Source: Sphingobacteriaceae bacterium (GTDB lineage: Bacteria; Bacteroidota; Bacteroidia; B-17B0; Aurantibacillaceae). Taken from it: DNA of 64,000 nt. The DNA lies in contig JADJLA010000008.1 in assembly GCA_016705695.1 (NCBI GenBank), positions 77,203-141,202 of the forward strand, in the 5' to 3' direction. The notes beneath the pieces were generated by a model. It was not told the DNA's origin and ran no database searches. It was given only the letters and a program-made list of their open reading frames with translations. Numbering within the stretch: the stretch's first letter is position 1; each line of letters starts with the position of its first letter. The translations under genes and the position numbers were made by a program. Below, piece after piece: positions 19,286 through 27,442 of the stretch.

Positions 19286-20039
19286 ATAGATTTCTTCTAA
19301 AAAATTCGGAAGCGATAATAGAAGTGGCAATAGCCGCATTTAATGACTCTGTATTTCCGACTGCCGAAGGAATGGTAAGGCTTTCGCTAGCCAATTGAAG
19401 GGTTTCTTTGCGAATACCATTGGCCTCATTTCCTATAATTATCAAACCATTATTTAATGATTCGGAATAGATGTTTTTTCCTTTAAGAGCTGTTGCATAT
19501 ACGGTCTTTATCTTTTCGCCAGCTATCAATTCTTTAAGTTCAATGTAATGTAAATTTACTCTCAAAAACGCACCCATACACGCTTGTATGCATTTTGGAT
19601 TATATAATTCAACGGTTTCTTCACTACAAAAAAGATCTTTTATCCCAAACCAACTACAAATTCTGATGATGGTGCCAAGGTTACCAGGATCGCGAATATC
19701 ATCCAAGTAAAACGAATAGGTATTATTAAGATCTGTAGCATTGTTTTTTGCAGGTAAATTATTGCAAACAGCTAATACGTCGTTAGGCGCATTAAGCAGA
19801 CTTATTTGCGAAAGCTCTTTGGAATTTACGTGCGTAGCATTTATTTTTTTGGAAGTAATAAGTTTTTCATTTGCTTGGTAAAAATCATCGGTACAAAATA
19901 GATCTTTAATGATCCCCGGCTGTTCATGCATGATCTCGGTAACGGTTTTGATACCTTCGGCAATGAAACGATTTTCGAGTAAGCGTTCCTTTTTGGTATG
20001 CAACGACTTAATATATTTTATTTGGCTTTTACTAATCAT
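19284..20039 (-). CDS. TrmH/SpoU-family RNA 2'-O-methyltransferase
   Basis: 251 residues. An N-terminal substrate-binding domain (NRFIAEGIKTVTEI) precedes a SPOUT methylase domain with SFYLDDIRDPGNLGTIIRIC, then IIGNEANGIRKE and LTIPSAVGNTESLNAAIATSI, the three TrmH motifs forming the knotted SAM site. It probably methylates a ribose in rRNA (RlmB-like) or tRNA, and the target cannot be told from sequence. The gene is bracketed by two unrelated palindromic elements of about 165 bp, and its stop codon lies inside one of them. Confidence 0.9.
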   Translation of the reverse strand: MISKSQIKYIKSLHTKKERLLENRFIAEGIKTVTEIMHEQPGIIKDLFCTDDFYQANEKLITSKKINATHVNSKELSQISLLNAPNDVLAVCNNLPAKNNATDLNNTYSFYLDDIRDPGNLGTIIRICSWFGIKDLFCSEETVELYNPKCIQACMGAFLRVNLHYIELKELIAGEKIKTVYATALKGKNIYSESLNNGLIIIGNEANGIRKETLQLASESLTIPSAVGNTESLNAAIATSIIASEFFRRNL

Positions 20040-20059
20040 ATTTTAGCGTTAAATTCGCG

Positions 20060-20222
20060 ATACCAAACAAACTCACGTTTTGGGAGAATTTGGCGAGGTT
20101 ATTTTTGTTTGTAACAAAGCAAAATTTTTCAGCATAGCAATAGTCTATGGTTAAAAATTTTTAATGCTGATACAAACAAAAAGAAGCCGTCAAAAATTCC
20201 AAAACTTGGGTTTGTTTGGTAT
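20060..20222. repeat. 163-bp palindromic MITE-like element upstream of tamL
   Basis: Outer arms ATACCAAACAAAC and GTTTGTTTGGTAT continue imperfectly inward (TTTTGG, AATTT). An inner arm pair TTTGTTTGT/ACAAACAAA and a third pair CAGCAT/ATGCTG follow, so the element is a nested palindrome. It has the same size and design as the element at 19121 but a different sequence. It occupies most of the divergent gap between the methylase and tamL genes, where promoters would be expected. Confidence 0.65.
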
Positions 20223-20240
20223 ACACTGTAAAGTTAATTA

Positions 20241-22772
20241 TTGTTTTTCTCTAAGAAAATAAATGTTTCGTGGCAATACTTTATAGTTTTTGCCTCTTTT
20301 CTTATTTTATTTACTTCATGTAAGACTACGCGAAGATTACAAAAGGATCAATATCTCCTCGCAAAAGTAAAGGTAGATGGGTATCAATTCACTAAAATAC
20401 ACAAAGAGGAGCTAGAGGGCTTTATTAAACAAAAGCCGAATCGTAAATTCTTTGGGGTATTTCCTTTTTTTGTTGGATGGCATAATATGTTCAACGATTC
20501 TATCCTTCAAGCAAAAAAAGAAAAGAGAAATGAGCAATATGATATAAAGAACGCAAAAAAGATCCAAAATGTTAACAAGAAAAATAGTGAGCGCGAAAAG
20601 AAGGGAAAGAAACTTTTGGAACCGAAATTACTTAGTAAAGAAGAGCCAACAACGCGTGAGAATATCAGGAATATTGGAGAGGCACCGGTTATTTTTGATA
20701 CCGTATTAGCGAATCAAACCGCAAAACAATTGCGAATGTTCTTGTTTAGCAAAGGGTATTTTAATAACAGAGTAGATTGGTGTGTGGATTGGAATAGACG
20801 CACAAAACTCGGAAGAACCAAAAAGCAACAAGCTGAACTTCATTACGAATTAACCCCAGGAAGCGCTTATTACATCAATCATTTTACGTATGTTCTTGAA
20901 GATAAAAGAATAGCCGATCTTTTTTATTCGGATACGATCCATAGTTTAATAAAACGTGGCGAGCGCTACGATGCCGCTGTTTTAAATGAAGAAAGATCTC
21001 GCATCACTAAATTTTTGCTCAATAACGGATATTACTTTTTTGAAACAGCGTATATTAATTATAGTGTAGATAGTAATCAGGTTGGTAATTTTGTTTCAAT
21101 AGAACTTACCTTACGAAAATTCTCCAGAACATATAGTAGCAGTGATGATTCGTTGGTTTTTGTGAATCATACCAAATTTCGTATCAACCAGATCTATGTA
21201 ATAACCGAACCGGTTTTTGGTAACATCAGGGAGATACAATTTAAGGACACTACTGTACCGGCAAATAAGGATGTAAAATTCCTTCATAACGATCCGTTGA
21301 GATATAAAGCAACTTTGCTAGCCGATTTCATTAAACTACAAAAAAGCGCATTATTCATTCGTGATACAGCCGAAGCAACATTTAAAAGTTTAATGGGTTT
21401 AGGGATCTTTAAGGGCGTTACTATACAATTCTATAAAAGTGATGAGTTTCCGGCAAAATTAGATTGCTATATTATTTGTACACCTTTGATAAAGCAGTCC
21501 ATTACTTTGGAAACAGAATTGATCAACACATCCGGTAACCGAGGTATTGATGGTAGTTTAATATACAGGAATAGGAATGTATTTAAAGGGGGTGAAGTGA
21601 TACAGCTCAAAATGCAAGGAGCGTTAACAGCTCAAAATCAAATTGGAGATTCAAAGAACGATCCTGACCTGTTATCTCTATCTAGAATACAACAATTATT
21701 CAATACTTTCCAGATTGGTCCCGAATTCACCTTTTCTGTACCGCGTGCTTTTTTTCCATTCTCCCTCTTTCCATTTAAGAACGAGATGTTGCCTCGTACG
21801 TATTTTAAAACCGGATTGAATTACCAGGCGCGCGCTAATTTTGTGCGAAACATAGTAAGTTTTGAGTACGGCTTAAGTTTTAGATCAAAGAACAGATTGT
21901 TCAAGTATGAGATAGCCCCGTTTGAGATCTATAGCGTAAAAGCAAAATTATCTAATGATTTTAAAAGTGAACTCGCTGAACTGAACGATGCTTTTCTTTT
22001 AAATTCATTCATTGATCACATTACAACGCTTTCAAAAGGAAGTGTTGTATATTCATCCAAAGAAAATATGCTTACAAGTAATACAACTGTTCATTATGTT
22101 AGGTTCTTGGGCATGTCGTCGGGCAATATTTTGCGCGAATATTTTAAAGTTAATGGAGCTCCTAAGGATTCATTAGGGCGTTACAATTTATTTGGGATCC
22201 CCTTTGCTCATTTTTTAAAGGCTGAATTAGAATATCGAATTTATATTCCTTTAAGTAAAAAACGAAAACTTGTTTATAGGATCGCGGGCGGCATTGGTAA
22301 AACATTAGCCAACTTAAGTGTTTTGCCTTACGAGCAAAGTTTTTTTACGGGCGGTCCTAATACAATTAGAGCGTGGAGAGCTCGAACGCTTGGCCCTGGA
22401 GGATATGACCCTACGAATAGTTCAACGCGTTTTGATAAAATTGGTGACCTTTTACTAGAAGGAAATATTGAGTATCGTTTCCCCATCTTAAAATCGATTT
22501 ACGGTGCAGTATTTGCTGATGCCGGTAATATTTGGCGCTTACAAAAAGTAGAAGATAAGCCAAATGGCGAATTTAGAGTGGATGAATTTTACAAACAAAT
22601 TGCTTTAGGTGGTGGTATTGGTTTGCGTTGGGACCTGGATTTTTTAATTTTACGTTTTGATTTTGCTGTTCCGATCAAAGATCCTAAGTACGCCGAAGGA
22701 GATAGATTTACATATGATAAACAACCATGGCGTTCAACAGTAATTAATTTTGGGATAGGATATCCGTTTTAA
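20241..22772 (+). CDS. tamL: TamL-like BamA/TamA-family outer membrane lipoprotein
   Basis: 843 residues from a TTG start, as no ATG precedes the signal sequence. A lipobox-like LILFTSCKTTRRLQKD indicates a lipidated N-terminus, the feature that separates Bacteroidota TamL from TamA. POTRA-like modules occupy the first half. The C-terminal half is a 16-strand-type Omp85 barrel with FFTGGPNTIRAWRARTLGPGGY, the conserved loop 6 (R)GxR-like motif, and ends in an aromatic strand (VINFGIGYPF). Expected role: insertion or translocation of outer membrane proteins with an inner-membrane TamB. A glycosyltransferase gene follows after one base. Confidence 0.88.
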   Translation: MFFSKKINVSWQYFIVFASFLILFTSCKTTRRLQKDQYLLAKVKVDGYQFTKIHKEELEGFIKQKPNRKFFGVFPFFVGWHNMFNDSILQAKKEKRNEQYDIKNAKKIQNVNKKNSEREKKGKKLLEPKLLSKEEPTTRENIRNIGEAPVIFDTVLANQTAKQLRMFLFSKGYFNNRVDWCVDWNRRTKLGRTKKQQAELHYELTPGSAYYINHFTYVLEDKRIADLFYSDTIHSLIKRGERYDAAVLNEERSRITKFLLNNGYYFFETAYINYSVDSNQVGNFVSIELTLRKFSRTYSSSDDSLVFVNHTKFRINQIYVITEPVFGNIREIQFKDTTVPANKDVKFLHNDPLRYKATLLADFIKLQKSALFIRDTAEATFKSLMGLGIFKGVTIQFYKSDEFPAKLDCYIICTPLIKQSITLETELINTSGNRGIDGSLIYRNRNVFKGGEVIQLKMQGALTAQNQIGDSKNDPDLLSLSRIQQLFNTFQIGPEFTFSVPRAFFPFSLFPFKNEMLPRTYFKTGLNYQARANFVRNIVSFEYGLSFRSKNRLFKYEIAPFEIYSVKAKLSNDFKSELAELNDAFLLNSFIDHITTLSKGSVVYSSKENMLTSNTTVHYVRFLGMSSGNILREYFKVNGAPKDSLGRYNLFGIPFAHFLKAELEYRIYIPLSKKRKLVYRIAGGIGKTLANLSVLPYEQSFFTGGPNTIRAWRARTLGPGGYDPTNSSTRFDKIGDLLLEGNIEYRFPILKSIYGAVFADAGNIWRLQKVEDKPNGEFRVDEFYKQIALGGGIGLRWDLDFLILRFDFAVPIKDPKYAEGDRFTYDKQPWRSTVINFGIGYPF

Positions 22773-22773
22773 G

Positions 22774-23652
22774 ATGAAGATAACAGGTTTTACCATAATA
22801 AGAAATGCAATAAAGTACGATTATCCCGTATTGGAAGCCATTCAAAGCATACTTCCTATATGTGATGAGTTTGTTGTAGGTGTTGGTAATAGCGATGATG
22901 GAACCTTGGAATTGATAAAGTCAATCGGCTCTCCTAAAATTAAAATAATTGAATCGGTTTGGGATGATGCCAAGCGCGAAGGAGGTTTGGTACTTTCAAT
23001 AGAAACTAATAAAGTATTTGATGCTATTGCAAAAGAGAGTGATTGGTGTTTTTATATTCAATCGGATGAGTGTGTACATGAGGATGATCTATCGTCAATA
23101 AAAACGGCGATGGAAAAATATAAGGATGATAAAGAAGTGCAAGGTTTACTGTTTGATTACAAGCATTTTTATGGTCATTACAATTATATTGGAACAGGGC
23201 GGAGATGGTATAGCAAAGAGATCCGCATTATTAAAAATGATAAAAGTATTCGCTCTTATAAAGATGCGCAGGGTTTTAGAACGGGAAATGGTGAGAAGTT
23301 GAAGGTAAAACAGATCGATGCCTCAATTTATCATTATGGTTGGGTAAAATCGCCAAAAGCTCAACAGGCTAAACAGGAGAATTTTCATAAAATGTGGCAC
23401 GATGATAATTGGATGAAAGAAAACATCCCTGTTGTTGAGGAATTTGATTACAGCAAGATCGATCTTTTGGATAATTATAAAGGAACACATCCAGCTTTAT
23501 ATAAAGAACGTATTGCAAAATCCAATTGGAAATTCAATTACGATAATTCTAAAGTACAGATCAGTTTCAAAAATAAATTCCTTCACTTTATTGAGAAAAC
23601 ATTTGGATGGAGAGTAGGAGAGAATAAAAATTATATCCTAATTAAGGATTAA
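22774..23652 (+). CDS. Family 2 glycosyltransferase
   Basis: 292 residues. The N-terminus ITGFTIIRNAIKYDYPVLEAI and DEFVVGVGNSDDGTLELI are the nucleotide-sugar-binding strands of GT-A enzymes. FYIQSDECVHEDD supplies the acidic metal-binding motif. It has no signal peptide or membrane segment, so it should act on the cytosolic side of the envelope. The acceptor is unknown. It starts one base after the tamL stop, so the two are co-transcribed, which is suggestive of envelope glycan or lipid work but not proof. Confidence 0.85.
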   Translation: MKITGFTIIRNAIKYDYPVLEAIQSILPICDEFVVGVGNSDDGTLELIKSIGSPKIKIIESVWDDAKREGGLVLSIETNKVFDAIAKESDWCFYIQSDECVHEDDLSSIKTAMEKYKDDKEVQGLLFDYKHFYGHYNYIGTGRRWYSKEIRIIKNDKSIRSYKDAQGFRTGNGEKLKVKQIDASIYHYGWVKSPKAQQAKQENFHKMWHDDNWMKENIPVVEEFDYSKIDLLDNYKGTHPALYKERIAKSNWKFNYDNSKVQISFKNKFLHFIEKTFGWRVGENKNYILIKD

Positions 23653-23985
23653 TTAGTTACTTGTCAAAAAGCGCTAAGCCACAAGTTCTTTAAAATGCCA
23701 CAGATTGCACGATCCCGATAGCTATCGGGACTCACAGATTTGTTATCGCAGATTTTGAAAAACCTTTAGCTCGCATTTTTTTTTACGCAAAGGCAAAATG
23801 CTACTCCCGCGCCCGCGATTACAGCGAAAAGCCTTACGCAGGACTTTGCGTATGTTTGTTGGGCGAGGAGGCGACCGCAGGAAGCCACCGCAGACCTACA
23901 AACATAGCAAAGGACAAGTAAGCTTGTAGCGGAAAGCGCGATAAGGCGCCCAAAAAATTGAAACAAAATGATGGTAGATTAATTA
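23653..23985. repeat. Intergenic repeat region with palindromes
   Basis: This is a 333-bp gap between convergent genes, with no credible gene. It holds the perfect hairpin TCCCGATAGCTATCGGGA at 23713-23730, a motif I know as common between Bacteroidota genes. A longer imperfect palindrome lies at 23833-23922 (arms CTTACGCAGGACTTTGCG and CAAAGGACAAGTAAG). An opposite-strand frame of 66 codons across it is compositionally repetitive and is rejected as a gene. Confidence 0.65.
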
Positions 23986-24684
23986 TCACAAAGCGCCTTC
24001 ATCTGTAAAGCTGTAATAATTTTGATCGCCAATGATCAAGTGATCGAACAAAGTAATGTCAAAAAATTTTAGCGCCTCTTTTATTTTTTTGGTGATAGAA
24101 ATATCTTCTTGACTAGGTTTTAAATTTCCGCTGGGATGATTATGAGCTAATATAACGCTACTCGTATTATTTTCAATGGCCGACTTTGAAACCAAACGAA
24201 CATCAACTACCGTTCCGCTTATTCCACCTTTGCTAATGCTTTCTATTTTTATAACCTTATTTGCTCTATTCATCAAAACCATCCAAAATTCTTCGTGAGG
24301 AAGATCTGCTAATTTTGGATTTAATAAATTAAAAACATCTCTGCTCGAAGTTATTTTCGGCTGTTCAACAACATCGGTGTCTTTTCGCCGCCTTCCCAAT
24401 TCAAAAGCAGCTGCAATATTAATGGCTTTGGCCGGACCAACGCCTTTAAACTTTTGAAGTTCATTAAGAGATAATTTGGCTAAAGTATTTATGTCGTTTT
24501 TGCTCTCATGTAGTATGCGCTGAGCAAGTTGAATGGCAGTTTCATCGGTATTTCCTGACCCTAAAATGATCGCCAATAATTCGGCATCACTTAAGTGTTG
24601 ACGCCCCATTTGCATTAGTTTTTCACGCGGGCGATCATCTTCCGATAAGGACTTTAGGTTGATATGTTTTAAGTTGTTTTCCAA
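23986..24684 (-). CDS. radC: RadC family JAB/MPN-domain protein
   Basis: 232 residues. N-terminal helix-hairpin-helix region (LSLNELQKFKGVGPAKAINIAA) and a C-terminal JAMM metalloprotease fold with SVILAHNHPSGNLKPSQEDIS, the HxHPSG(x)8D zinc motif, and FDHLIIGDQNYYSFTDEG. The name reflects an old link to DNA repair that has since been doubted, so the true function is unknown. Length and motifs are normal. The gene is transcribed away from the MFS gene, with the promoter region shared in a 46-bp gap. Confidence 0.92.
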   Translation of the reverse strand: MENNLKHINLKSLSEDDRPREKLMQMGRQHLSDAELLAIILGSGNTDETAIQLAQRILHESKNDINTLAKLSLNELQKFKGVGPAKAINIAAAFELGRRRKDTDVVEQPKITSSRDVFNLLNPKLADLPHEEFWMVLMNRANKVIKIESISKGGISGTVVDVRLVSKSAIENNTSSVILAHNHPSGNLKPSQEDISITKKIKEALKFFDITLFDHLIIGDQNYYSFTDEGAL

Positions 24685-24714
24685 ACTAAGTCATAAATAT
24701 AAAAATAATTAAAA

Positions 24715-24722
24715 TAAATTTG
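24715..24722 (+). promoter_or_regulatory. Possible -7 element (TAnnTTTG) before the MFS gene
   Basis: TAAATTTG fits the Bacteroidota -7 consensus TAnnTTTG and ends 8 bp before the ATG. No TTTG at the proper -33 distance is seen, and the leader would be almost absent, so this is tentative. Confidence 0.3.
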
Positions 24723-24730
24723 CAACGGTT

Positions 24731-25990
24731 ATGGGTATTTTTGACAGCTCTTCCCTCGAGATCTTTAAAATAAAGCAATTCCGCTACTTTATTTTAGCTC
24801 GCTTTTTCCTTACACTAGGGATACAATTGCAAATGAGCACTATTAACTTACAAGTGTATTACGAATTTACTAAGGAAGAGTTTGTTTTGGGAATGATTGG
24901 TTTAGCGGAGGCCGTGCCGTTTATTATCACTTCTTTTTTTAGCGGGCATTATGCCGATCTTTTGAATAGAAAAAAGATCATTCTTAGTGGAATTTTTATG
25001 CTTTTGATAGGCGCCATTGCTTTATATATCAATAGCGCGCCATTTATTTCTGTTTTGCGTTCGTTCGGATTACCGGCATTGTTTATGATCGTTATTGTGT
25101 TTGGCGTGGTGCGCTCTTTTTTAGCGGCAAGCGTTCAGCCGTTCATGACGTCGTTCATCCCACGTCATTTATACACGCAATCGTCAACATGGAATAGCAC
25201 GGTGTGGCATATTGGCGCAATTTTGGGGCCTGTGATCGCAGGTTTAATATACGCGTTTAGAGGACAACTCCACGCCGATTGGTGTTACCTTTTAAATATT
25301 GCGTTTTATGTTTTGGCCTTTGTGTTCATTGCTGCAACTTCTTATAAGCAAACGTTTATTCCCGAGAATACCGAATCTATTGTGCAAAGCATGAAAGTAG
25401 GTTTGAATTTTGTATTTAAAAATAAAATGGTGCTTAGTGCTTTGTCGTTAGATCTTTTTGCTGTTTTATTTGGTGGCGCAGTTGCATTGATACCTGCATT
25501 TACCGATAAAATTTTGCACTTAGGTCCCGAGGCTTATGGTTTACTTCGAACTTCACCGGCTATTGGTGCTGTTTTGATGGCCTTGATCATGTCGGTTAAA
25601 CCACCCGGTAAAAAAGCAGGTGTAGCTTTGCTTTGGTCGGTTGTGGCTTTTGGATTATTTACAATAGCATTTGCTTACAGTACTAATTACTGGTTGGCAT
25701 TCGCAATGCTCGCCTTAACCGGCGCGTTTGATAATATTAGTGTAGTAGTTCGGCACAGTATATTGCAATTAATGACACCCGATAATATGCGCGGAAGGGT
25801 AAGTGCTGTAAATAGTATTTTTATTGGATCCAGTAATGAGATTGGCGCGTTTGAAAGCGGGGTAGCAGCAAAATTTTTAGGACTTGTGCCTTCCATTGCT
25901 TTTGGTGGAGTGATGACCATTTTGGTTGTTCTTGGAATTCATAAAGCAAACCCTGAGTTAAAAGATCTTGATCTTACAAAAGACCCATGA
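24731..25990 (+). CDS. MFS transporter, EntS-like (MFS_3 type)
   Basis: 419 residues with about 12 hydrophobic segments. Motif A-like HYADLLNRKKIILSG follows helix 2, with a second copy of the pattern at MTPDNMRGRVSAVN in the C-terminal half. This arrangement fits the EntS/transmembrane secretion effector branch of the major facilitator superfamily, which export small molecules by proton antiport. The substrate is unknown. The stop overlaps the ATG of the next gene (ATGA), indicating translational coupling. Confidence 0.85.
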   Translation: MGIFDSSSLEIFKIKQFRYFILARFFLTLGIQLQMSTINLQVYYEFTKEEFVLGMIGLAEAVPFIITSFFSGHYADLLNRKKIILSGIFMLLIGAIALYINSAPFISVLRSFGLPALFMIVIVFGVVRSFLAASVQPFMTSFIPRHLYTQSSTWNSTVWHIGAILGPVIAGLIYAFRGQLHADWCYLLNIAFYVLAFVFIAATSYKQTFIPENTESIVQSMKVGLNFVFKNKMVLSALSLDLFAVLFGGAVALIPAFTDKILHLGPEAYGLLRTSPAIGAVLMALIMSVKPPGKKAGVALLWSVVAFGLFTIAFAYSTNYWLAFAMLALTGAFDNISVVVRHSILQLMTPDNMRGRVSAVNSIFIGSSNEIGAFESGVAAKFLGLVPSIAFGGVMTILVVLGIHKANPELKDLDLTKDP

Positions 25991-26760
25991 AAATAAAAGA
26001 GGGAATTAAGGAATTGCTGGATGAAAAATTTGATCAATATAATTCAAAAGGATTTATTGAGAATGACCCCGTACAAATTCCACATTTGTTTTCAAGAAAG
26101 GAAGACATTGAGATAGCCGGCTTCTTGGCTGCCACTATTGCTTGGGGAAATAGAAGGTCGATCATTACAAATGCCACAAAATTAATGGCCTTAATGGATA
26201 ATGAACCATTTGAATTTGTAACACAACACACAGCAAAGGATCTTAAAAAGTTTGACGGTTTTGCGCATCGTACATTTAATGATATAGATTGTACTTTTTT
26301 TATTCGTTCACTAAAAAACATCTACACCAAACATCAAGGACTTGAATTAGCGTTTTCAAAAGGGATAAAGCCTGGAGATGTTGATGTGAAAAATGCCATC
26401 ATTCATTTTCGGGATCAGTTTTTAAAAGCAGCACATCAAAAACGGAGTGAGAAGCATATCTCCAATCCTGAAAAAAATTCGAGCGCTAAGCGTTTATGTA
26501 TGTATTTGCGCTGGCTGGTGAGAAAGGATAATAAACGTGTTGATTTTGGTATTTGGAAAAGCATCAGTCCATCGTTATTGTGTTTACCTCTTGATGTTCA
26601 TACAGGAAATGTGAGTAGAAAACTTGGGTTACTAAAGCGTAAGCAAGATGATTGGAAGGCGGTTGAAGAGATCACTAACGTATTAAGGCAGCTTGATCCA
26701 AAGGATCCTGTAAAATATGATTTTGCTTTGTTTGGATTGGGTGTAAGCAAAGAAATCTGA
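25987..26760 (+). CDS. TIGR02757 family protein
   Basis: 257 residues. Conserved stretches EIAGFLAATIAWGNRRSII, RLCMYLRWLVRKD, LLCLPLDVHTGNVSRKLGLL and KYDFALFGLGVSKE match the TIGR02757 family, found in Bacteroidota and some other phyla. Its helix-rich fold is reminiscent of helix-hairpin-helix DNA glycosylases, but no activity is established. It overlaps the transporter gene by four bases and ends 1 bp before the stop of the convergent hypothetical gene. Confidence 0.85.
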   Translation: MKIKEGIKELLDEKFDQYNSKGFIENDPVQIPHLFSRKEDIEIAGFLAATIAWGNRRSIITNATKLMALMDNEPFEFVTQHTAKDLKKFDGFAHRTFNDIDCTFFIRSLKNIYTKHQGLELAFSKGIKPGDVDVKNAIIHFRDQFLKAAHQKRSEKHISNPEKNSSAKRLCMYLRWLVRKDNKRVDFGIWKSISPSLLCLPLDVHTGNVSRKLGLLKRKQDDWKAVEEITNVLRQLDPKDPVKYDFALFGLGVSKEI

Positions 26761-26761
26761 T

Positions 26762-27403
26762 TTATTTTAAATAATGAACTGGGTGCTTTTCGTTATACAT
26801 TCTTACAAATCGAGTTACCTGTTTGCGACGTTTGCGTTTGCTTAATTTTTTATATTCTTTATAAACTGTTTCATCGGTACTTAAAAGTAAGTCTAAATAG
26901 TTCATATCAAAAGGAATCACATTTCCATCAAAGTAGCTTACAATAAATTCATTTAGCTCTTTGGTTTTAACTGTTCGGCCGGCACCAACACCAAACATGG
27001 GGTCGTATACGCCTGTGTAATATCCGCTAACTTCAACAACTCCCGCAAAATAACTTATTGAACCAAAAACAGGCACTCTATAAAAAACACCTTTGTAATT
27101 TACAAACAGAGTTCCGTTTTGAACAAAGCCCCAAATATGGGAAGGCTCAATAGTGTAGGTTGTACCGCCAACAGAATAGTCAATTTTTGGAGAGGAGGTT
27201 ACTTTATAGTAAAAATCAACTTGATCTTTATTAATGTTGGTGATAATATTTTCTTTTGAAATAGCTTTGTTATGGCGATGATCCTTATTAGTTAAATACA
27301 ATCCGTCGTTAAATGGCTTAAGCTCTGTGATCATAACACTGTCGCTTTGTGACATGAGAAAACCGCTACAAATTATAATAAATATGGTGAGTGTTGACCT
27401 CAA
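26762..27403 (-). CDS. Exported protein of unknown function
   Basis: 213 residues with a signal peptide (LTIFIIICSGFLMSQ). The mature part has a GxYLTNKDHRHNKAIS stretch and a basic C-terminus (LSKRKRRKQVTRFVRMYNEKHP). I do not recognise a named domain. Similar proteins with a YLT-like opening are frequent in Bacteroidota genomes and are left unnamed. It is divergent from the subtilase gene, with 39 bp between starts. Confidence 0.7.
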   Translation of the reverse strand: MRSTLTIFIIICSGFLMSQSDSVMITELKPFNDGLYLTNKDHRHNKAISKENIITNINKDQVDFYYKVTSSPKIDYSVGGTTYTIEPSHIWGFVQNGTLFVNYKGVFYRVPVFGSISYFAGVVEVSGYYTGVYDPMFGVGAGRTVKTKELNEFIVSYFDGNVIPFDMNYLDLLLSTDETVYKEYKKLSKRKRRKQVTRFVRMYNEKHPVHYLK

Positions 27404-27442
27404 TTTAAAGATTGATTTATTTTTTGTATTTTAGTAGATAGA

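Noticed and set aside
23766..23966. 66-codon minus-strand frame (MFQFFGRL...)
   Set aside because: It lies within palindromic intergenic repeats. The composition is that of a repeat read in frame, and similar sequence is common between Bacteroidota genes.
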